Positions 33,827-43,775 of a stretch of 64,000 nucleotides of DNA are shown here, one piece after another. Both the position numbers and the translations under genes were made by a program. The stretch is from Microbulbifer aggregans (GTDB lineage: Bacteria; Pseudomonadota; Gammaproteobacteria; Pseudomonadales; Cellvibrionaceae). The notes under the pieces were generated by a model. It was not told where the DNA came from. It saw only the letters and a list, made by a program, of their open reading frames with translations, and ran no database searches. Location: NCBI RefSeq assembly GCF_020524005.1, contig NZ_JAIVKK010000003.1, positions 496,001 to 560,000 on the forward strand. Direction: 5' to 3'. Numbering within the stretch: position 1 is the first letter of the stretch; each line of letters opens with the position of its first letter.

Positions 33827-35746
33827 ATGTTCGACCAGATACCCCGCACGCGCCCATTCACGCCGCTGCTCGACCAGATCGATGACCCGGCCCAGCTGCG
33901 CGCGTTACCGGAAAAACAACTGCCAGAGGTGGCGCGCCAGTTGCGCGAATACCTGCTCTATTGCGTCGGCCAGACCGGCGGACATTTCGGCGCCGGTCTC
34001 GGCGTTGTCGAGCTCACTATTGCTCTGCACTACATCTACAACACCCCAGAAGACCGGCTGGTATGGGACGTAGGCCACCAGACCTATCCCCACAAGATCC
34101 TCACCGGCCGCCGGGAACAGATGCTCACCATGCGCCAACAGGGCGGCCTGTCCGGCTTCCCCAAGCGCAGTGAAAGCCCCTACGATACCTTCGGCGTCGG
34201 GCATTCCAGCACCTCCATCAGCGCCGCCCTCGGCATGGCGCTGGGTTCCCCGGACGAGCGCAAAGTGGTCGCTGTTATTGGCGACGGCGCCATGACCGCA
34301 GGTATGGCCTTCGAAGCCCTCAACCACGCCGCCCACACCGGTAAAGACATGCTCGTCGTGCTGAACGACAACCGCATGTCCATCTCCAAAAACGTCGGCG
34401 GCCTGGCCACCTATTTCGCCCGTATCCTCGCCAGCAAGACCTACCTGAGCATGCGCGAGGGCAGCCGCAAGATTCTGTCTGCGATTCCCAAAGCCTGGCA
34501 GCTGGCGCGGCGTACCGAGGAACATGTGAAAGGCATGATCACCCCGGGCACTTTGTTTGAAGAGCTGGGCTTCAATTATGTGGGCCCGCTCGACGGCCAC
34601 AATATGCACGACCTGGTGCACACGCTGCGCAACCTGCGCAACCAGCGCGGCCCGCAACTGCTGCATATCGTCACCACCAAGGGCAAAGGTTTTGGCCCTG
34701 CCGAGGAAGATCCGGTGGGTTACCACGCGCTCAACAAACTTGAGCCGGAACCCAAGGTTCAGGTGTCCGTGCCCGGTGAAATTAAAAAGAAACTGCCAAA
34801 GTACCAGGATATCTTCGGCCAGTGGCTGTGCGACGCGGCAGACGCCGACGACAAACTGATCGCCATCACCCCGGCCATGTGTGAAGGCTCCGGCATGGTC
34901 GATTTTGCCGAGCGCTTCCCGGATCGCTTCCACGACGTCGCCATCGCCGAGCAGCACGCCGTCACTGTAGCCGCTGGCCTCGCCTGCGAAGGGCAGAAAC
35001 CGGTGGTAGCGATTTACTCCACCTTCCTGCAACGTGGCTACGACCAGATGGTGCACGATGTGGCGATCCAGAACCTGGACGTAACCTTCGCCATCGACCG
35101 CGCCGGCCTCGTCGGCGAAGACGGCCCGACGCACGCGGGAAGTTACGATCTCACGTTCATGCGCTGCCTGCCGAACCTGATCATCGCCGCACCCAGCGAC
35201 GAGAACGAGTGCCGCCAGCTGCTGCACACCGCCTACGAGTTCGCTGGCCCGGCCGCGGTACGCTACCCCCGCGGCACCGGCCCGGGTGTGGAAATTGATG
35301 AGGCTTTGACGGAACTGCCCATCGGTAAAGGCCGAGTGGTTCAGGAAGGCAAAGAAGTGGCGATCCTGAGCTTCGGCACTCTGCTCACGCCCGCGCGCGA
35401 AGCCGCCGAAAAACTGGGCGCAACCGTGGTCGACATGCGTTGGGTGAAACCGCTGGACGAAGCACTGATCGACGAGCTCGCCGACAGCCATAGCCTGCTG
35501 GTAACGTTGGAAGAAAACACCATTGCCGGTGGTGCCGGTAGTGCAGTCGCGGAATACCTGAATCGCCGCGTAATTCCGGTGCCGCTTTTACAGCTCGGCC
35601 TGCCGGATAAAGTTATCGAGCACGGCAAGCACCCGCAGTTGCTGGCGGAAATTGGGCTTGATGCCCGAGGCATTGAAGAACAAATCCGCGAACGCCAATT
35701 GCTAATGCACCAGGCGCAATCAAACGGGCAAGCTGCGGCGATATAA
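33827..35746 (+). CDS. dxs: 1-deoxy-D-xylulose-5-phosphate synthase
   Basis: 639 residues. Thiamine-diphosphate enzyme making DXP from pyruvate and glyceraldehyde 3-phosphate, the first step of the MEP isoprenoid pathway. Motifs: [30 protein letters not shown], the ThDP-binding [15 protein letters not shown], and catalytic [14 protein letters not shown] followed by [14 protein letters not shown]. The ATG at 33827 follows a TTG that could also be read as a start. The previous gene supplies IspA for the same pathway. Confidence 0.96.
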   Translation: MFDQIPRTRPFTPLLDQIDDPAQLRALPEKQLPEVARQLREYLLYCVGQTGGHFGAGLGVVELTIALHYIYNTPEDRLVWDVGHQTYPHKILTGRREQMLTMRQQGGLSGFPKRSESPYDTFGVGHSSTSISAALGMALGSPDERKVVAVIGDGAMTAGMAFEALNHAAHTGKDMLVVLNDNRMSISKNVGGLATYFARILASKTYLSMREGSRKILSAIPKAWQLARRTEEHVKGMITPGTLFEELGFNYVGPLDGHNMHDLVHTLRNLRNQRGPQLLHIVTTKGKGFGPAEEDPVGYHALNKLEPEPKVQVSVPGEIKKKLPKYQDIFGQWLCDAADADDKLIAITPAMCEGSGMVDFAERFPDRFHDVAIAEQHAVTVAAGLACEGQKPVVAIYSTFLQRGYDQMVHDVAIQNLDVTFAIDRAGLVGEDGPTHAGSYDLTFMRCLPNLIIAAPSDENECRQLLHTAYEFAGPAAVRYPRGTGPGVEIDEALTELPIGKGRVVQEGKEVAILSFGTLLTPAREAAEKLGATVVDMRWVKPLDEALIDELADSHSLLVTLEENTIAGGAGSAVAEYLNRRVIPVPLLQLGLPDKVIEHGKHPQLLAEIGLDARGIEEQIRERQLLMHQAQSNGQAAAI

Positions 35747-35775
35747 AGCTTACGAAGTGAAGAACTCGAACTTAA

Positions 35776-35899
35776 GGCCGGGTGCCGGGGGCGGGTTTTC
35801 AGGATCGTCGCAAACAGGATGTTTGCGCCGAAACTCCCAGGGATGGGTTGAAGGGGGGCGCCTAGCCTGGTCCTTAAAACCCGCACCCGGTGCCCGGCC
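35776..35899. repeat. Nested palindromic element, variant, copy 5
   Basis: 24-bp arms (35776-35799 and 35876-35899) with two mismatches enclose GTCGCAAACAGGATGTTTGCG and a CCCAGGGATGGGTT segment resembling the variant core. It lies 29 bp after dxs. Confidence 0.7.
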
Positions 35900-35963
35900 G
35901 CCACTGTACTTCGAACCGAGCTCCTATTTAGGACTCCGAAAGAAACGAAGTGGCGTCGGACCA

Positions 35964-36057
35964 CAGGGCAAGGCTTTTCGGAACCGCTGTAAATACATCC
36001 CTGTACGCTGCGTCGGCGACGTCCCTGTCGCCGACGCTTCCGAAAAGCCTTGCCCTG
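35964..36057. repeat. Nested palindromic element, copy 6
   Basis: Perfect 19-bp arms (35964-35982 and 36039-36057) with the core CGCTGTAAATACATCCCTGT and inner stem GTCGGCGAC/GTCGCCGAC. It ends 78 bp before the DUF885 gene and may lie within its transcript. Confidence 0.85.
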
Positions 36058-36135
36058 CGCCCCGCCTTAAATTCAAGCTCCCAACTTCGTTGCAACCGCA
36101 CGTTAAGAAAATATAAAACAGAGACAGGAAGTACG

Positions 36136-38022
36136 ATGTCCTTTTCAAAATCTTTAAAAAAAGTTCTGACTTCTAAAGTCACTTATATCGCCGCCTCGGT
36201 CATGGCCGCGAGCCTGAACGTGCAGGCTATGGACCCCAAAGTTTTCGACAAGGCCATGAAGGCCCTGCCGAAAAAAGACCCAAGCGCTCAGCTCAAGGCC
36301 CTGCAAGACTTACGCTACCGCTGGATCATGGAAAGCTACCCGGAATCCGCCACCTATGAAGGCTACCCGGGTGTCGAGCGCAACTGGACCGATCAATCGA
36401 ATACAGGCATTGAACGCCGCAAAGGCCAGACTCGCGACCTGCTCACCGCCAGCCGCCACCTGGACAAAGACAAACTCCCCGAGGCCGAACAGCTCGATTA
36501 CCAACTGCTGTACCAGGACCTGCTGTTACAGGTGAAGGGTTACCAGTTCCCCGAACACCTGCTGCCGGTCAACCATATGAGCGGTGTCCAGCGTAACGTG
36601 CCGGCAGTGCTTAACGCCATGGCCAGACGCACCAGCACCGACTATGAAAATATCCTCGCGCGCCTGGACAGCCTGCCGACGCTCATCGAGCAGACCCAAA
36701 TCCTGATGGAGCGCGGTGTGAAACGAAACCTCACACCGCCGCAGATCACCCTGCGCGACCTGCCCGGACAGATCCGCGCGTTGATTCCAGCGGATCCGCA
36801 ACAGAGCCCACTGCTCAAGGCCTTCAACGAAATGCCCCAAAGCATTTCAGCGGCACACCAGAACCGTCTGCGCACGCGCGCCTACAATATCTATCAGAAA
36901 TCACTCGTACCCGCATGGACGAACTTCGCCGAGTACATCGAGCGCGATTACATCCCCAAAGCCACTACCGATACCGCCTTTACCAAAAATGAAGACGGTA
37001 TTCGCTGGTATGCCTACAAAGTCCGCGAAGAAACCACTACCGATCTGAGTCCGGAAGAAATCCACCGCGTCGGCCTCGCAGAAGTCCGCCGTATCCGCAG
37101 CGAAATGGATGCGATCATCAAGAAGACCGGCTTCACCGGTGACTTCAGGGAATTTACCGAATTCCTGCGTACCGACCCGCGTTTCTATTACAGCACCAAG
37201 GAAGACCTGCTGAAGAATTACCGCGATATCGCCAAACGCATCGACGGTGAACTCCCCGCCCTGTTCGGCACCCTGCCGCGGCTGCCCTATGGGGTGAAAC
37301 CCATCCCGGGCTATTCGGAAAAGTCCCAGACCACAGCCTATTACCAGCCGGGGTCCATGGAGGCCGGGCGCGCAGGGGTGTTCTTTGCCAACACCTATGA
37401 CCTGAAAAGCCGGCCAACCTGGGAAATGGAAGCGCTCACCGTACACGAAGCCATGCCCGGCCATCACCTGCAGATCGCCCTGGCTCAGGAGCAAACAGAC
37501 ATTCACCCGCTGCGCCGAACCAAGATGTACACCGGGTTTGTCGAAGGATGGGGGCTCTACTCCGAGAGCCTGGGTTACGATCTGGGACTCTACAAAGACC
37601 CCTATAACGAGTTCGGTGCGCTGACCTACGATATGTGGCGCGCTGTGCGCCTGGTAGTGGATACAGGGATGCACCAGCTGGGCTGGACCCGGGATGAGGC
37701 GATCGCCTATTTCATGAATAACAGCGCCAAGCCCGAGCATGACGTGGTAGTGGAAATTGATCGTTACCTGGTTTGGCCGGGACAGGCACTGGCTTACAAA
37801 GTCGGTCAGATGAAGATCAAAGAGATCCGTGCACGGGCAGAAGAGGCCCTGGGAACCAACTTCAATATCCGCCAGTTCCACGACGCCCTGCTGGGCGCCG
37901 GCGCGCTGCCGCTGAATGTTCTGGAAAGCCGTATGAATAGCTGGATTGAGGCCCAGGGCGGTGACATCAGCAAGGCTGAGCCGCTGGAAGCGACCCCGGT
38001 TGGCCAGGCCGCATCCAGCTAA
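36136..38022 (+). CDS. DUF885-family protein, probable metal-dependent peptidase
   Basis: 628 residues from the ATG at 36136, with ACAGGAAG upstream. An N-terminal signal-like segment (VTYIAASVMAASLNVQA) suggests export. The DUF885 region fills the rest, with the gluzincin-like motif TVHEAMPGHHLQIAL at about 434-449 and a downstream EGWGLYSESLGYDLGLY segment that could supply the third ligand. The fold and HExxH-like arrangement suggest a zinc carboxypeptidase; substrates are not known. It stands alone between repeats and a convergent rsgA. Confidence 0.85.
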   Translation: MSFSKSLKKVLTSKVTYIAASVMAASLNVQAMDPKVFDKAMKALPKKDPSAQLKALQDLRYRWIMESYPESATYEGYPGVERNWTDQSNTGIERRKGQTRDLLTASRHLDKDKLPEAEQLDYQLLYQDLLLQVKGYQFPEHLLPVNHMSGVQRNVPAVLNAMARRTSTDYENILARLDSLPTLIEQTQILMERGVKRNLTPPQITLRDLPGQIRALIPADPQQSPLLKAFNEMPQSISAAHQNRLRTRAYNIYQKSLVPAWTNFAEYIERDYIPKATTDTAFTKNEDGIRWYAYKVREETTTDLSPEEIHRVGLAEVRRIRSEMDAIIKKTGFTGDFREFTEFLRTDPRFYYSTKEDLLKNYRDIAKRIDGELPALFGTLPRLPYGVKPIPGYSEKSQTTAYYQPGSMEAGRAGVFFANTYDLKSRPTWEMEALTVHEAMPGHHLQIALAQEQTDIHPLRRTKMYTGFVEGWGLYSESLGYDLGLYKDPYNEFGALTYDMWRAVRLVVDTGMHQLGWTRDEAIAYFMNNSAKPEHDVVVEIDRYLVWPGQALAYKVGQMKIKEIRARAEEALGTNFNIRQFHDALLGAGALPLNVLESRMNSWIEAQGGDISKAEPLEATPVGQAASS

Positions 38023-38107
38023 GTCTCTCAAGCCCACGCTGTCGGAGGTAAAGACCGCCGACAGTGCAAAGGGGGGCCACTATTCGCGCCCCCCTCGCAG
38101 AATTCAG

Positions 38108-39241
38108 CTACTCATCCTCCCCGCTTTTCCGCGCGCGAGCATGTCCCTGCACGGAACGATAAAACTGACCCAGAGCCCGATCGTCTGCGCGGGTTTGAGC
38201 CAGCGTGCGGTTGTTGCGAGCCACTTCCCGCTCCAGCTTGTGCCAATTATGCAGACGGCGCTCATCCAGTTCTCCGGATTCCATCGCCTGACGCACCGCA
38301 CAACCGGGTTCGGATTCGTGGGCACAATCGGCGAAGCGACACTGCTGCGCAAGCTCACCGATATCAGCAAAGGTTTCCGCCAAACCATGTTCAGCATTCG
38401 CCAGACCAAGTTCGCGCATGCCAGGACTATCGAGCAACAGACCACCGCCAGAGATCGAATATAACGCGCGATGACGAGTTGTATGGCGGCCCTTACTGTC
38501 GTCTTCACGGATACCGGAAGTCGCCGCCAGCTCCGTACCAGCAAGGCTGTTGAGCAGGGTCGATTTGCCGACGCCAGAGGAACCCAGCAGAGCCAGCGTT
38601 TCACCTGGGCCACACCAGTCGCGCAGTGGCGCGATACTGTCTGTATCGAGTGCATTGACGAGAACCACTGGCAGGTCCCGGTGATGGCGCAGGGCCTCCC
38701 GGTATTGCTCATGGTCATCGCTCAAGTCTGCCTTGGTCAGTACCAGACATACCCGGCAACCCGCTTCCCGTACCAGGGCGAGGTAGCGTTCCACCCGAGA
38801 CAGGTTGAAATCGTGATTGCAGGAAGACACGATTAACACGTTGTCGACATTCGCAGCGATAAGCTGAACGCCCTGCCCGCCCGGCGCCATACGCCGGAAC
38901 AGGCTGCTGCGCTCAAGGCGGCGCTCAGGCTTGCGCGTGGCCCGGTTCAACAGCAGCCAGTCGCCCACCGTGGGCTTCTCCTCGGCGTCTTCGAACAGTC
39001 CACCGCTCACCAGCACGGATTCTTCGCCCTGCTCGCCGGCCACTTCAATCTGGGAGCGGTGCACCGCCATTACCCGTACCGCTTCGCAATCACCGAGTTC
39101 TTCCAAGGACAACTGCTGCTGGAAAAAAGGTTTCCAACCAAGCTGTCGCAAGGGATTTTCCCCTGCCGACGGACCGCTTTGCGCACCAGAAGTTGCACCG
39201 CGCCGGAACGCCGGGCGGCGTGAAATAAGAGATTTACTCAA
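38108..39241 (-). CDS. rsgA: Ribosome small-subunit-dependent GTPase A
   Basis: 377 residues. Circularly permuted GTPase that checks late maturation of the 30S subunit. The GTPase motifs occur in permuted order: G4 LTKAD, G1 GSSGVGKSTLLN, then G3 DSPGMREL. The N-terminal OB-fold comes first, and the C-terminal zinc knuckle is CRFADCAHESEPGC. The start is TTG at 39241 with GAGGG upstream. The N-terminal extension and basic C-terminal tail suggest the YjeQ-like paralogue rather than the copy next to orn, but both share the family role. Confidence 0.9.
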   Translation of the reverse strand: MSKSLISRRPAFRRGATSGAQSGPSAGENPLRQLGWKPFFQQQLSLEELGDCEAVRVMAVHRSQIEVAGEQGEESVLVSGGLFEDAEEKPTVGDWLLLNRATRKPERRLERSSLFRRMAPGGQGVQLIAANVDNVLIVSSCNHDFNLSRVERYLALVREAGCRVCLVLTKADLSDDHEQYREALRHHRDLPVVLVNALDTDSIAPLRDWCGPGETLALLGSSGVGKSTLLNSLAGTELAATSGIREDDSKGRHTTRHRALYSISGGGLLLDSPGMRELGLANAEHGLAETFADIGELAQQCRFADCAHESEPGCAVRQAMESGELDERRLHNWHKLEREVARNNRTLAQTRADDRALGQFYRSVQGHARARKSGEDE

Positions 39242-39522
39242 GGTTCTAAACCCTCAAATGTACCCTGCTTTTTTTGCTCAGGCAGGCATACGTCTATCAA
39301 GCCTCAGACCACAGTCTGGGCAGTATGGGATAGGGTTTCCAGTGGGGTGGGAAACCCGACAAAAGAACATTGCCGGGCAGGTGCGCGTCAGTCGCGGCTG
39401 GCCCGACGGGGGTTGGATACACTCATCAACAATCCTCCGCTGGTGGAATTTTCGCGAAATTTAACAGCCAACTCGCTCAACCGCAATAGCTCGAAATACA
39501 TGCAGCCGAGAAAGGACCTGAC

Positions 39523-39949
39523 GGCACACAATCGGTACAGGAAGTACCGTCGCGGTCAAAGGGCGGCGCGAGCGATCGAAAACCCAGCAGAGCCACGCCT
39601 CTGCGCCAGCGTTTTCGACCGCGTCGGATTTAAAAATGACAAGGACGTCATTTCCTAATCCGGCACACAAACAGTACAGGAAGTACCGTCGCGGCCAAAG
39701 GCCGGCGCGAGCGATCGAAAACCCAGCAGAGCCACGCCTCTGCGTCAGCGTTCTCGATCGCGTCGGATTAGGAAATGACACGGACGTCATTTCCTAATCC
39801 GGCACACAAACGGTACAGGAAATACCGTCGCGGCCAAAGGCCGGCGCGAGCGATCGAAAACCCAGCAGAGCCACGCCTCTGCGTCAGCGTTTTCGATCGC
39901 GTCGGATTGGGAAATGACACGGACGTCATTTCCTAATCCGGCACATAAA
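39523..39949. repeat. Tandem array of 139-bp palindromic units (three copies plus a partial)
   Basis: Units start at 39523, 39662 and 39801 with an exact 139-bp period; a fourth begins at 39940 and breaks off after about 10 bases. Units 2 and 3 are nearly identical and unit 1 differs at scattered positions. Each contains nested inverted repeats: GCGATCGAAAAC with GTTTTCGATCGC, inner GCAGAG/CTCTGC, and GACGTC-centred ends. The period is not a multiple of three, so it is not a coding repeat. It fills the gap between rsgA and the small gene at 40000. Confidence 0.9.
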
Positions 39950-39974
39950 AAGAAAAGCCGGCTTAAAGCCGGCC
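39949..39974 (-). terminator. Leftward intrinsic terminator after the small gene
   Basis: GCCGGC/GCCGGC stem with a TTTAA loop reads leftward into TTTTCTTTTT. It lies about 25 bp after the stop of the 57-residue frame at 40000. Confidence 0.8.
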
Positions 39975-39999
39975 TCTATATCGGATCGCTGTCGGTACA

Positions 40000-40173
40000 T
40001 CACCTTTCTCGACCAACAACGTTCAGACTGTTTGAGTATAGACGGACTCCCTGACCCCGCCACTCCCTGAGTGACTGTACTTGCGCTTCCCTGGCAACTC
40101 CCGGGATCAGCGTCTTGCTCGAGTACAGAATGGCGTTATTTCGTTTCTCTGAAGTGACGCTTTTGTGAAGCAT
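40000..40173 (-). CDS. Small protein of unknown function (57 residues)
   Basis: ATG at 40173, with AGGAG eight bases upstream, reads through 57 codons to TGA and is followed by a leftward intrinsic terminator. The product is basic and hydrophilic (starts MLHKSVTSEKRNNAILYSSK, ends NVVGRER), with no membrane segment or motif I recognise. A 13-codon frame overlaps its start. It is divergent from the pullulanase gene, with about 150 bp between the two starts. The support is RBS plus terminator spacing; without homologues it could also be a small RNA. Confidence 0.4.
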   Translation of the reverse strand: MLHKSVTSEKRNNAILYSSKTLIPGVAREAQVQSLREWRGQGVRLYSNSLNVVGRER

Positions 40174-40322
40174 TCATGACACTCCTCTCCCTACTGCTGG
40201 CGCATTTTTCCTTCAACCTCACCAGGGGAGGAGGACGTTTCCATATGACTTCCGTTCAATAGACAAGGGGAAGCGATGCCCCTCCACCACTCAATAACAA
40301 TAACCACCCAGAGAGAACCGCG

Positions 40323-43300
40323 ATGCAAACAACATCCGCCGCCCGCTTGGCCCTAAGTGTCAGTCTCGTCTCACTTACACTCATCCACGGGCACAGTGCC
40401 ACCGCCGCTGACACACCGAATCCAACCCAGGTGAATATTCCCGGTAACCTACAGCAAGAACTCGGCTGCACAGGTATCTGGCAACCGGAGTGCGCCAACA
40501 CCCAGCTGCAATACGACGCCGCGGATGACAAATGGCAAGGCGAATTTCTGGTACCCGCAGGCAGCTGGGAGTACAAAACGGCACTTAATGGTGGCTGGGA
40601 TGAAAACTACGGCCTGAATGGCTATCGCAATGGTGCCAATATCCCGTTACAGCTGGACGAAAGCCGCCCGGTAAAATTTATCTATGATCACGAGACCCAC
40701 TGGATAACGGATAACGTCAACAGCACCATCGCCACGGTTGCCGGCAACTTTCAGTGGCAGCTGGGCTGCCCCGGTGACTGGCAGCCAAGCTGCTTACGCA
40801 GCTGGATGCAGGACACAGATGGCGATGGTATCTACACCTTTCTGACCACGGGTATCGAGGCTGGCAATTACGAATTCAAAGTCGCTCTCCATGAAGGGTG
40901 GGACGAGAGTTACGGCAATAATGGCGGCAACATTGCGTTTACCGTAAAAGAAAGCGGCGACGAAATTTATTTTGCTTTCGACAGCGCCAGCAAGCAGGTA
41001 ACGATCAGCACCAATGGTATTCCCCGTGGTGACCTGACCCAGGAAAAAGCGCACTGGTTGGACACCGGGCATTTCGCGTGGCCAGTAGCCACCAGTGAAG
41101 GGGACAAGGTAAAACTCCTGTACAGCGCCGATGGCAATCTCAGCATAACCCCGGATGGCATAGCCGGAATCGACGCCGAGTACCCGCTAGGCATTTCCGG
41201 GTCCCTTCCTGGTGACATACAGCAAAAATTCCCGCACCTCGCCGCACTAACGGCGCTCACCCCCGAGAACGAAATAAACCCGACGGTACTGGCTACCGGC
41301 CAACTTGCCCTGGCGCTATACGACAGTGACGACAAATTGAAGGATGCTACCGGTATCCAGCTCGCGGGCATGCTCGATCAACAGTTCGCCTTTGACGGGC
41401 CGCTCGGCGCACGAGTCGGCGATGACGCCATCGATTTCAGTCTCTGGGCTCCCACTGCCCGCACTGTAAAACTGCACCTGTTTACCGATCCACAGGCAAC
41501 AACAGCCGACCAGGTCATCGCCATGCAGCGCGATGGAGGCACCTGGCACGCTACTACCGACAAAACCTGGGACCGCGGCTTCTACCTGTACGAGGTCGAA
41601 GTCTTTTCCTATTTCAGTGATGCCGTGGAATCCAATCTGGTAACCGATCCCTACTCCCTCGGCCTGTCCACCAACAGTGGCAAAAGCCAGGTCATCAACC
41701 TGAATGACCGGGACCTGAAACCCCGTGGCTGGAATCATCTGCACAAACCTGCACTGAAAAACCCGGAAGATATCTCGGTTTACGAACTGCACGTACGTGA
41801 CTTCTCGATCGCCGACAATTCCGTGCCGGAAACAGAGCGCGGCACCTTCAAGGCATTCAGCCACCAGGCCAGCCACGGCATGCGACACCTGCGCAAACTT
41901 TCCCAGGCGGGTCTGACCCATGTGCACCTTCTGCCGGCCTTCGACTTCGCCACCGTAAATGAACACCGTGACCAGCAGCAGGATACCCCGGACCTCTCGC
42001 ATTTCGCCGCGGACAGCAGCGAACAACAGGCCGAAGTGAATGCCATCCGCGATGCCGATGGCTTCAACTGGGGCTATGACCCATTGCACTTCACCGTGCC
42101 CGAGGGCAGCTACGCCACCGCCCCGGATGGGACTGCCCGCATCCGTGAGTTCCGCGAGATGGTACAGGGCCTGTCCCGTTCAGGACTGCGCGTGGTTATG
42201 GACGTGGTCTACAACCACACCAGCTCTTTTGGGCAATACCAGAACTCGGTACTGGATAAAATCGTTCCCGGCTATTACCACCGCCGCAATAGCGAGGGCG
42301 GCGTTGAGATGAGTAGTTGCTGCGCCAATACCGCCAGTGAACATCGTATGATGGAAAAGTTGATGCTGGATTCCATGGCCGTATGGGCGAAGGACTACAA
42401 GGTCGATGGTTTCCGCTTCGACCTGATGGGCCACCACAGCCTGGATAACCTGCTGAATACCCGCACAATGCTCGATGCCCTCACGCAGCACACAGACGGT
42501 GTTGAAGGCTCACAAGTCTATCTGTATGGCGAAGGATGGAATTTTGGAGAAGTGGCCAATGATGCGCGCTTTGTCCAGGCACGCCAGGGTAATTTGGCCG
42601 GAACGGGTATTGGTAGCTTCAACGACCGGTTGCGGGACAGCGTGCGCGGCGGCAACCCGTTTGGCGGTTTTGAGGAACAGGGATTCGGTACCGGGCTTTT
42701 CACCGACAGCAACGGTAAATTCTGGGGGGACGAACGCCAGACCCTGCTCACCCTCGCAGACAAGGTGCGCGTGTCCCTCGCAGGCAACCTGAAGGCGTAC
42801 ACATTTACCGATTCCTACGGCAACGAGATAACCGGCGAGCAGCTTATTTATAACGGCCAACCGACCGGCTACACGGAAGACCCACAGGAATCCATCAACT
42901 ATATCGCCGCACACGACAACGAAACCCTGTTCGACGGCATCCAGATCAAGGCCAGCAGCACTGCCAGTATCGAGGACCGCGCGCGCATCCAGGCTTTCAG
43001 CAACTCCCTGGTACTTTTTGCCCAGGGGATCCCGTTCATCCATGCCGGCCAGGATTTCCTGCGCTCGAAGTCCATGGATCGCGACAGCTACAACTCCGGT
43101 GACTGGTTCAATGCGCTCGACTTTACGCTCGAGTCCGGCAACTGGGGCAAGGGCCTGCCGATTGCGGATAAGAACGAGGACAACTGGTGGATGATGCAAC
43201 CGCTTCTCGCCAACCCCAGCCTGGCGCCACAAAAAGCGCACCGTTTGAAAACCAGTGCCATCTTTCGCGAACAACTTGCCATTCGAAACAGCTCACCTCT

Positions 43301-43637
43301 GTTCCGTTTAAATACCAAGGAAGAAATCCAGAAGCACCTGAGTTTCCTGAATACCGGCGCCGAGCAGGTACCAGGTTTGATCGCAATGCAGCTGAAAGAT
43401 ACCGACGGCGAGATCGACCCGCGCTATGAGCGTATCGTGGTGCTGTTTAATGGCGACAAGCAAAGCGTCACTTTCTCCAGCGAGACCCTGGCCGGTGCCC
43501 ACCTGAAGCTCCACCCACTGCAACGCAGTTCGGCCGATCCGGAAATGAAACACGTCGGTTATGACGGGAAAACTCAAACCTTTACTCTGCCCGGAAGAAC
43601 AACCTCGGTATTTATCGAAGTTCGAAACGCGAAATAA
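40323..43637 (+). CDS. pulA: Secreted pullulanase-type alpha-1,6-glucosidase (GH13)
   Basis: 1104 residues. Signal peptide about 1-29 (HSATAAD). Two tandem X25-like starch-binding repeats at about 36-125 and 135-220 share the pattern LGC-G-WQPxC ... GWDExYGxNG. Then come pullulanase accessory domains, CBM48 and the GH13 catalytic barrel: VVMDVVYNHT (about 620-630), VDGFRFDLMGHHS with nucleophile Asp about 700, YLYGEGWNFGE with acid/base Glu about 736, and AHDNETLFD. It debranches pullulan or starch outside the cytosol. It stands alone and ends at a bidirectional terminator. Confidence 0.92.
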   Translation: MQTTSAARLALSVSLVSLTLIHGHSATAADTPNPTQVNIPGNLQQELGCTGIWQPECANTQLQYDAADDKWQGEFLVPAGSWEYKTALNGGWDENYGLNGYRNGANIPLQLDESRPVKFIYDHETHWITDNVNSTIATVAGNFQWQLGCPGDWQPSCLRSWMQDTDGDGIYTFLTTGIEAGNYEFKVALHEGWDESYGNNGGNIAFTVKESGDEIYFAFDSASKQVTISTNGIPRGDLTQEKAHWLDTGHFAWPVATSEGDKVKLLYSADGNLSITPDGIAGIDAEYPLGISGSLPGDIQQKFPHLAALTALTPENEINPTVLATGQLALALYDSDDKLKDATGIQLAGMLDQQFAFDGPLGARVGDDAIDFSLWAPTARTVKLHLFTDPQATTADQVIAMQRDGGTWHATTDKTWDRGFYLYEVEVFSYFSDAVESNLVTDPYSLGLSTNSGKSQVINLNDRDLKPRGWNHLHKPALKNPEDISVYELHVRDFSIADNSVPETERGTFKAFSHQASHGMRHLRKLSQAGLTHVHLLPAFDFATVNEHRDQQQDTPDLSHFAADSSEQQAEVNAIRDADGFNWGYDPLHFTVPEGSYATAPDGTARIREFREMVQGLSRSGLRVVMDVVYNHTSSFGQYQNSVLDKIVPGYYHRRNSEGGVEMSSCCANTASEHRMMEKLMLDSMAVWAKDYKVDGFRFDLMGHHSLDNLLNTRTMLDALTQHTDGVEGSQVYLYGEGWNFGEVANDARFVQARQGNLAGTGIGSFNDRLRDSVRGGNPFGGFEEQGFGTGLFTDSNGKFWGDERQTLLTLADKVRVSLAGNLKAYTFTDSYGNEITGEQLIYNGQPTGYTEDPQESINYIAAHDNETLFDGIQIKASSTASIEDRARIQAFSNSLVLFAQGIPFIHAGQDFLRSKSMDRDSYNSGDWFNALDFTLESGNWGKGLPIADKNEDNWWMMQPLLANPSLAPQKAHRLKTSAIFREQLAIRNSSPLFRLNTKEEIQKHLSFLNTGAEQVPGLIAMQLKDTDGEIDPRYERIVVLFNGDKQSVTFSSETLAGAHLKLHPLQRSSADPEMKHVGYDGKTQTFTLPGRTTSVFIEVRNAK

Positions 43638-43694
43638 GGAGCGCAGTAAGCTAAGGCCACAAAATAAAACCGACCTTAACTTCCCCCAAAAACA

Positions 43695-43737
43695 AATAGG
43701 CCCCGAAGCAGGACTGTGCATCGGGGCCTATTTTTTT
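43695..43737. terminator. Bidirectional intrinsic terminator between pulA and ribA
   Basis: A twelve-base stem, AATAGGCCCCGA with TCGGGGCCTATT, is followed by a run of T on the plus strand. A-rich sequence before it gives a T-rich tail leftward. It serves the convergent pulA and ribA transcripts. Confidence 0.85.
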
Positions 43738-43775
43738 ATGGGGTAGTTATCGAGGACTTACAGCGAAAATACTCG

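Noticed and set aside
33905-35491. A 528-codon minus-strand frame opposite dxs
   Set aside because: Antisense shadow; dxs is unambiguous by motif, and the frame has no RBS.
33354-36057. Short open frames with the recurring peptide VNTSLYAASATSLSPT or its reverse-strand partner
   Set aside because: They are translations of the palindromic repeats, recurring at each copy in different contexts, so they are not genes.
39523-39949. Possible CRISPR array
   Set aside because: Repeat units are 139 bp and contiguous, with no unique spacers and no cas genes in the window.
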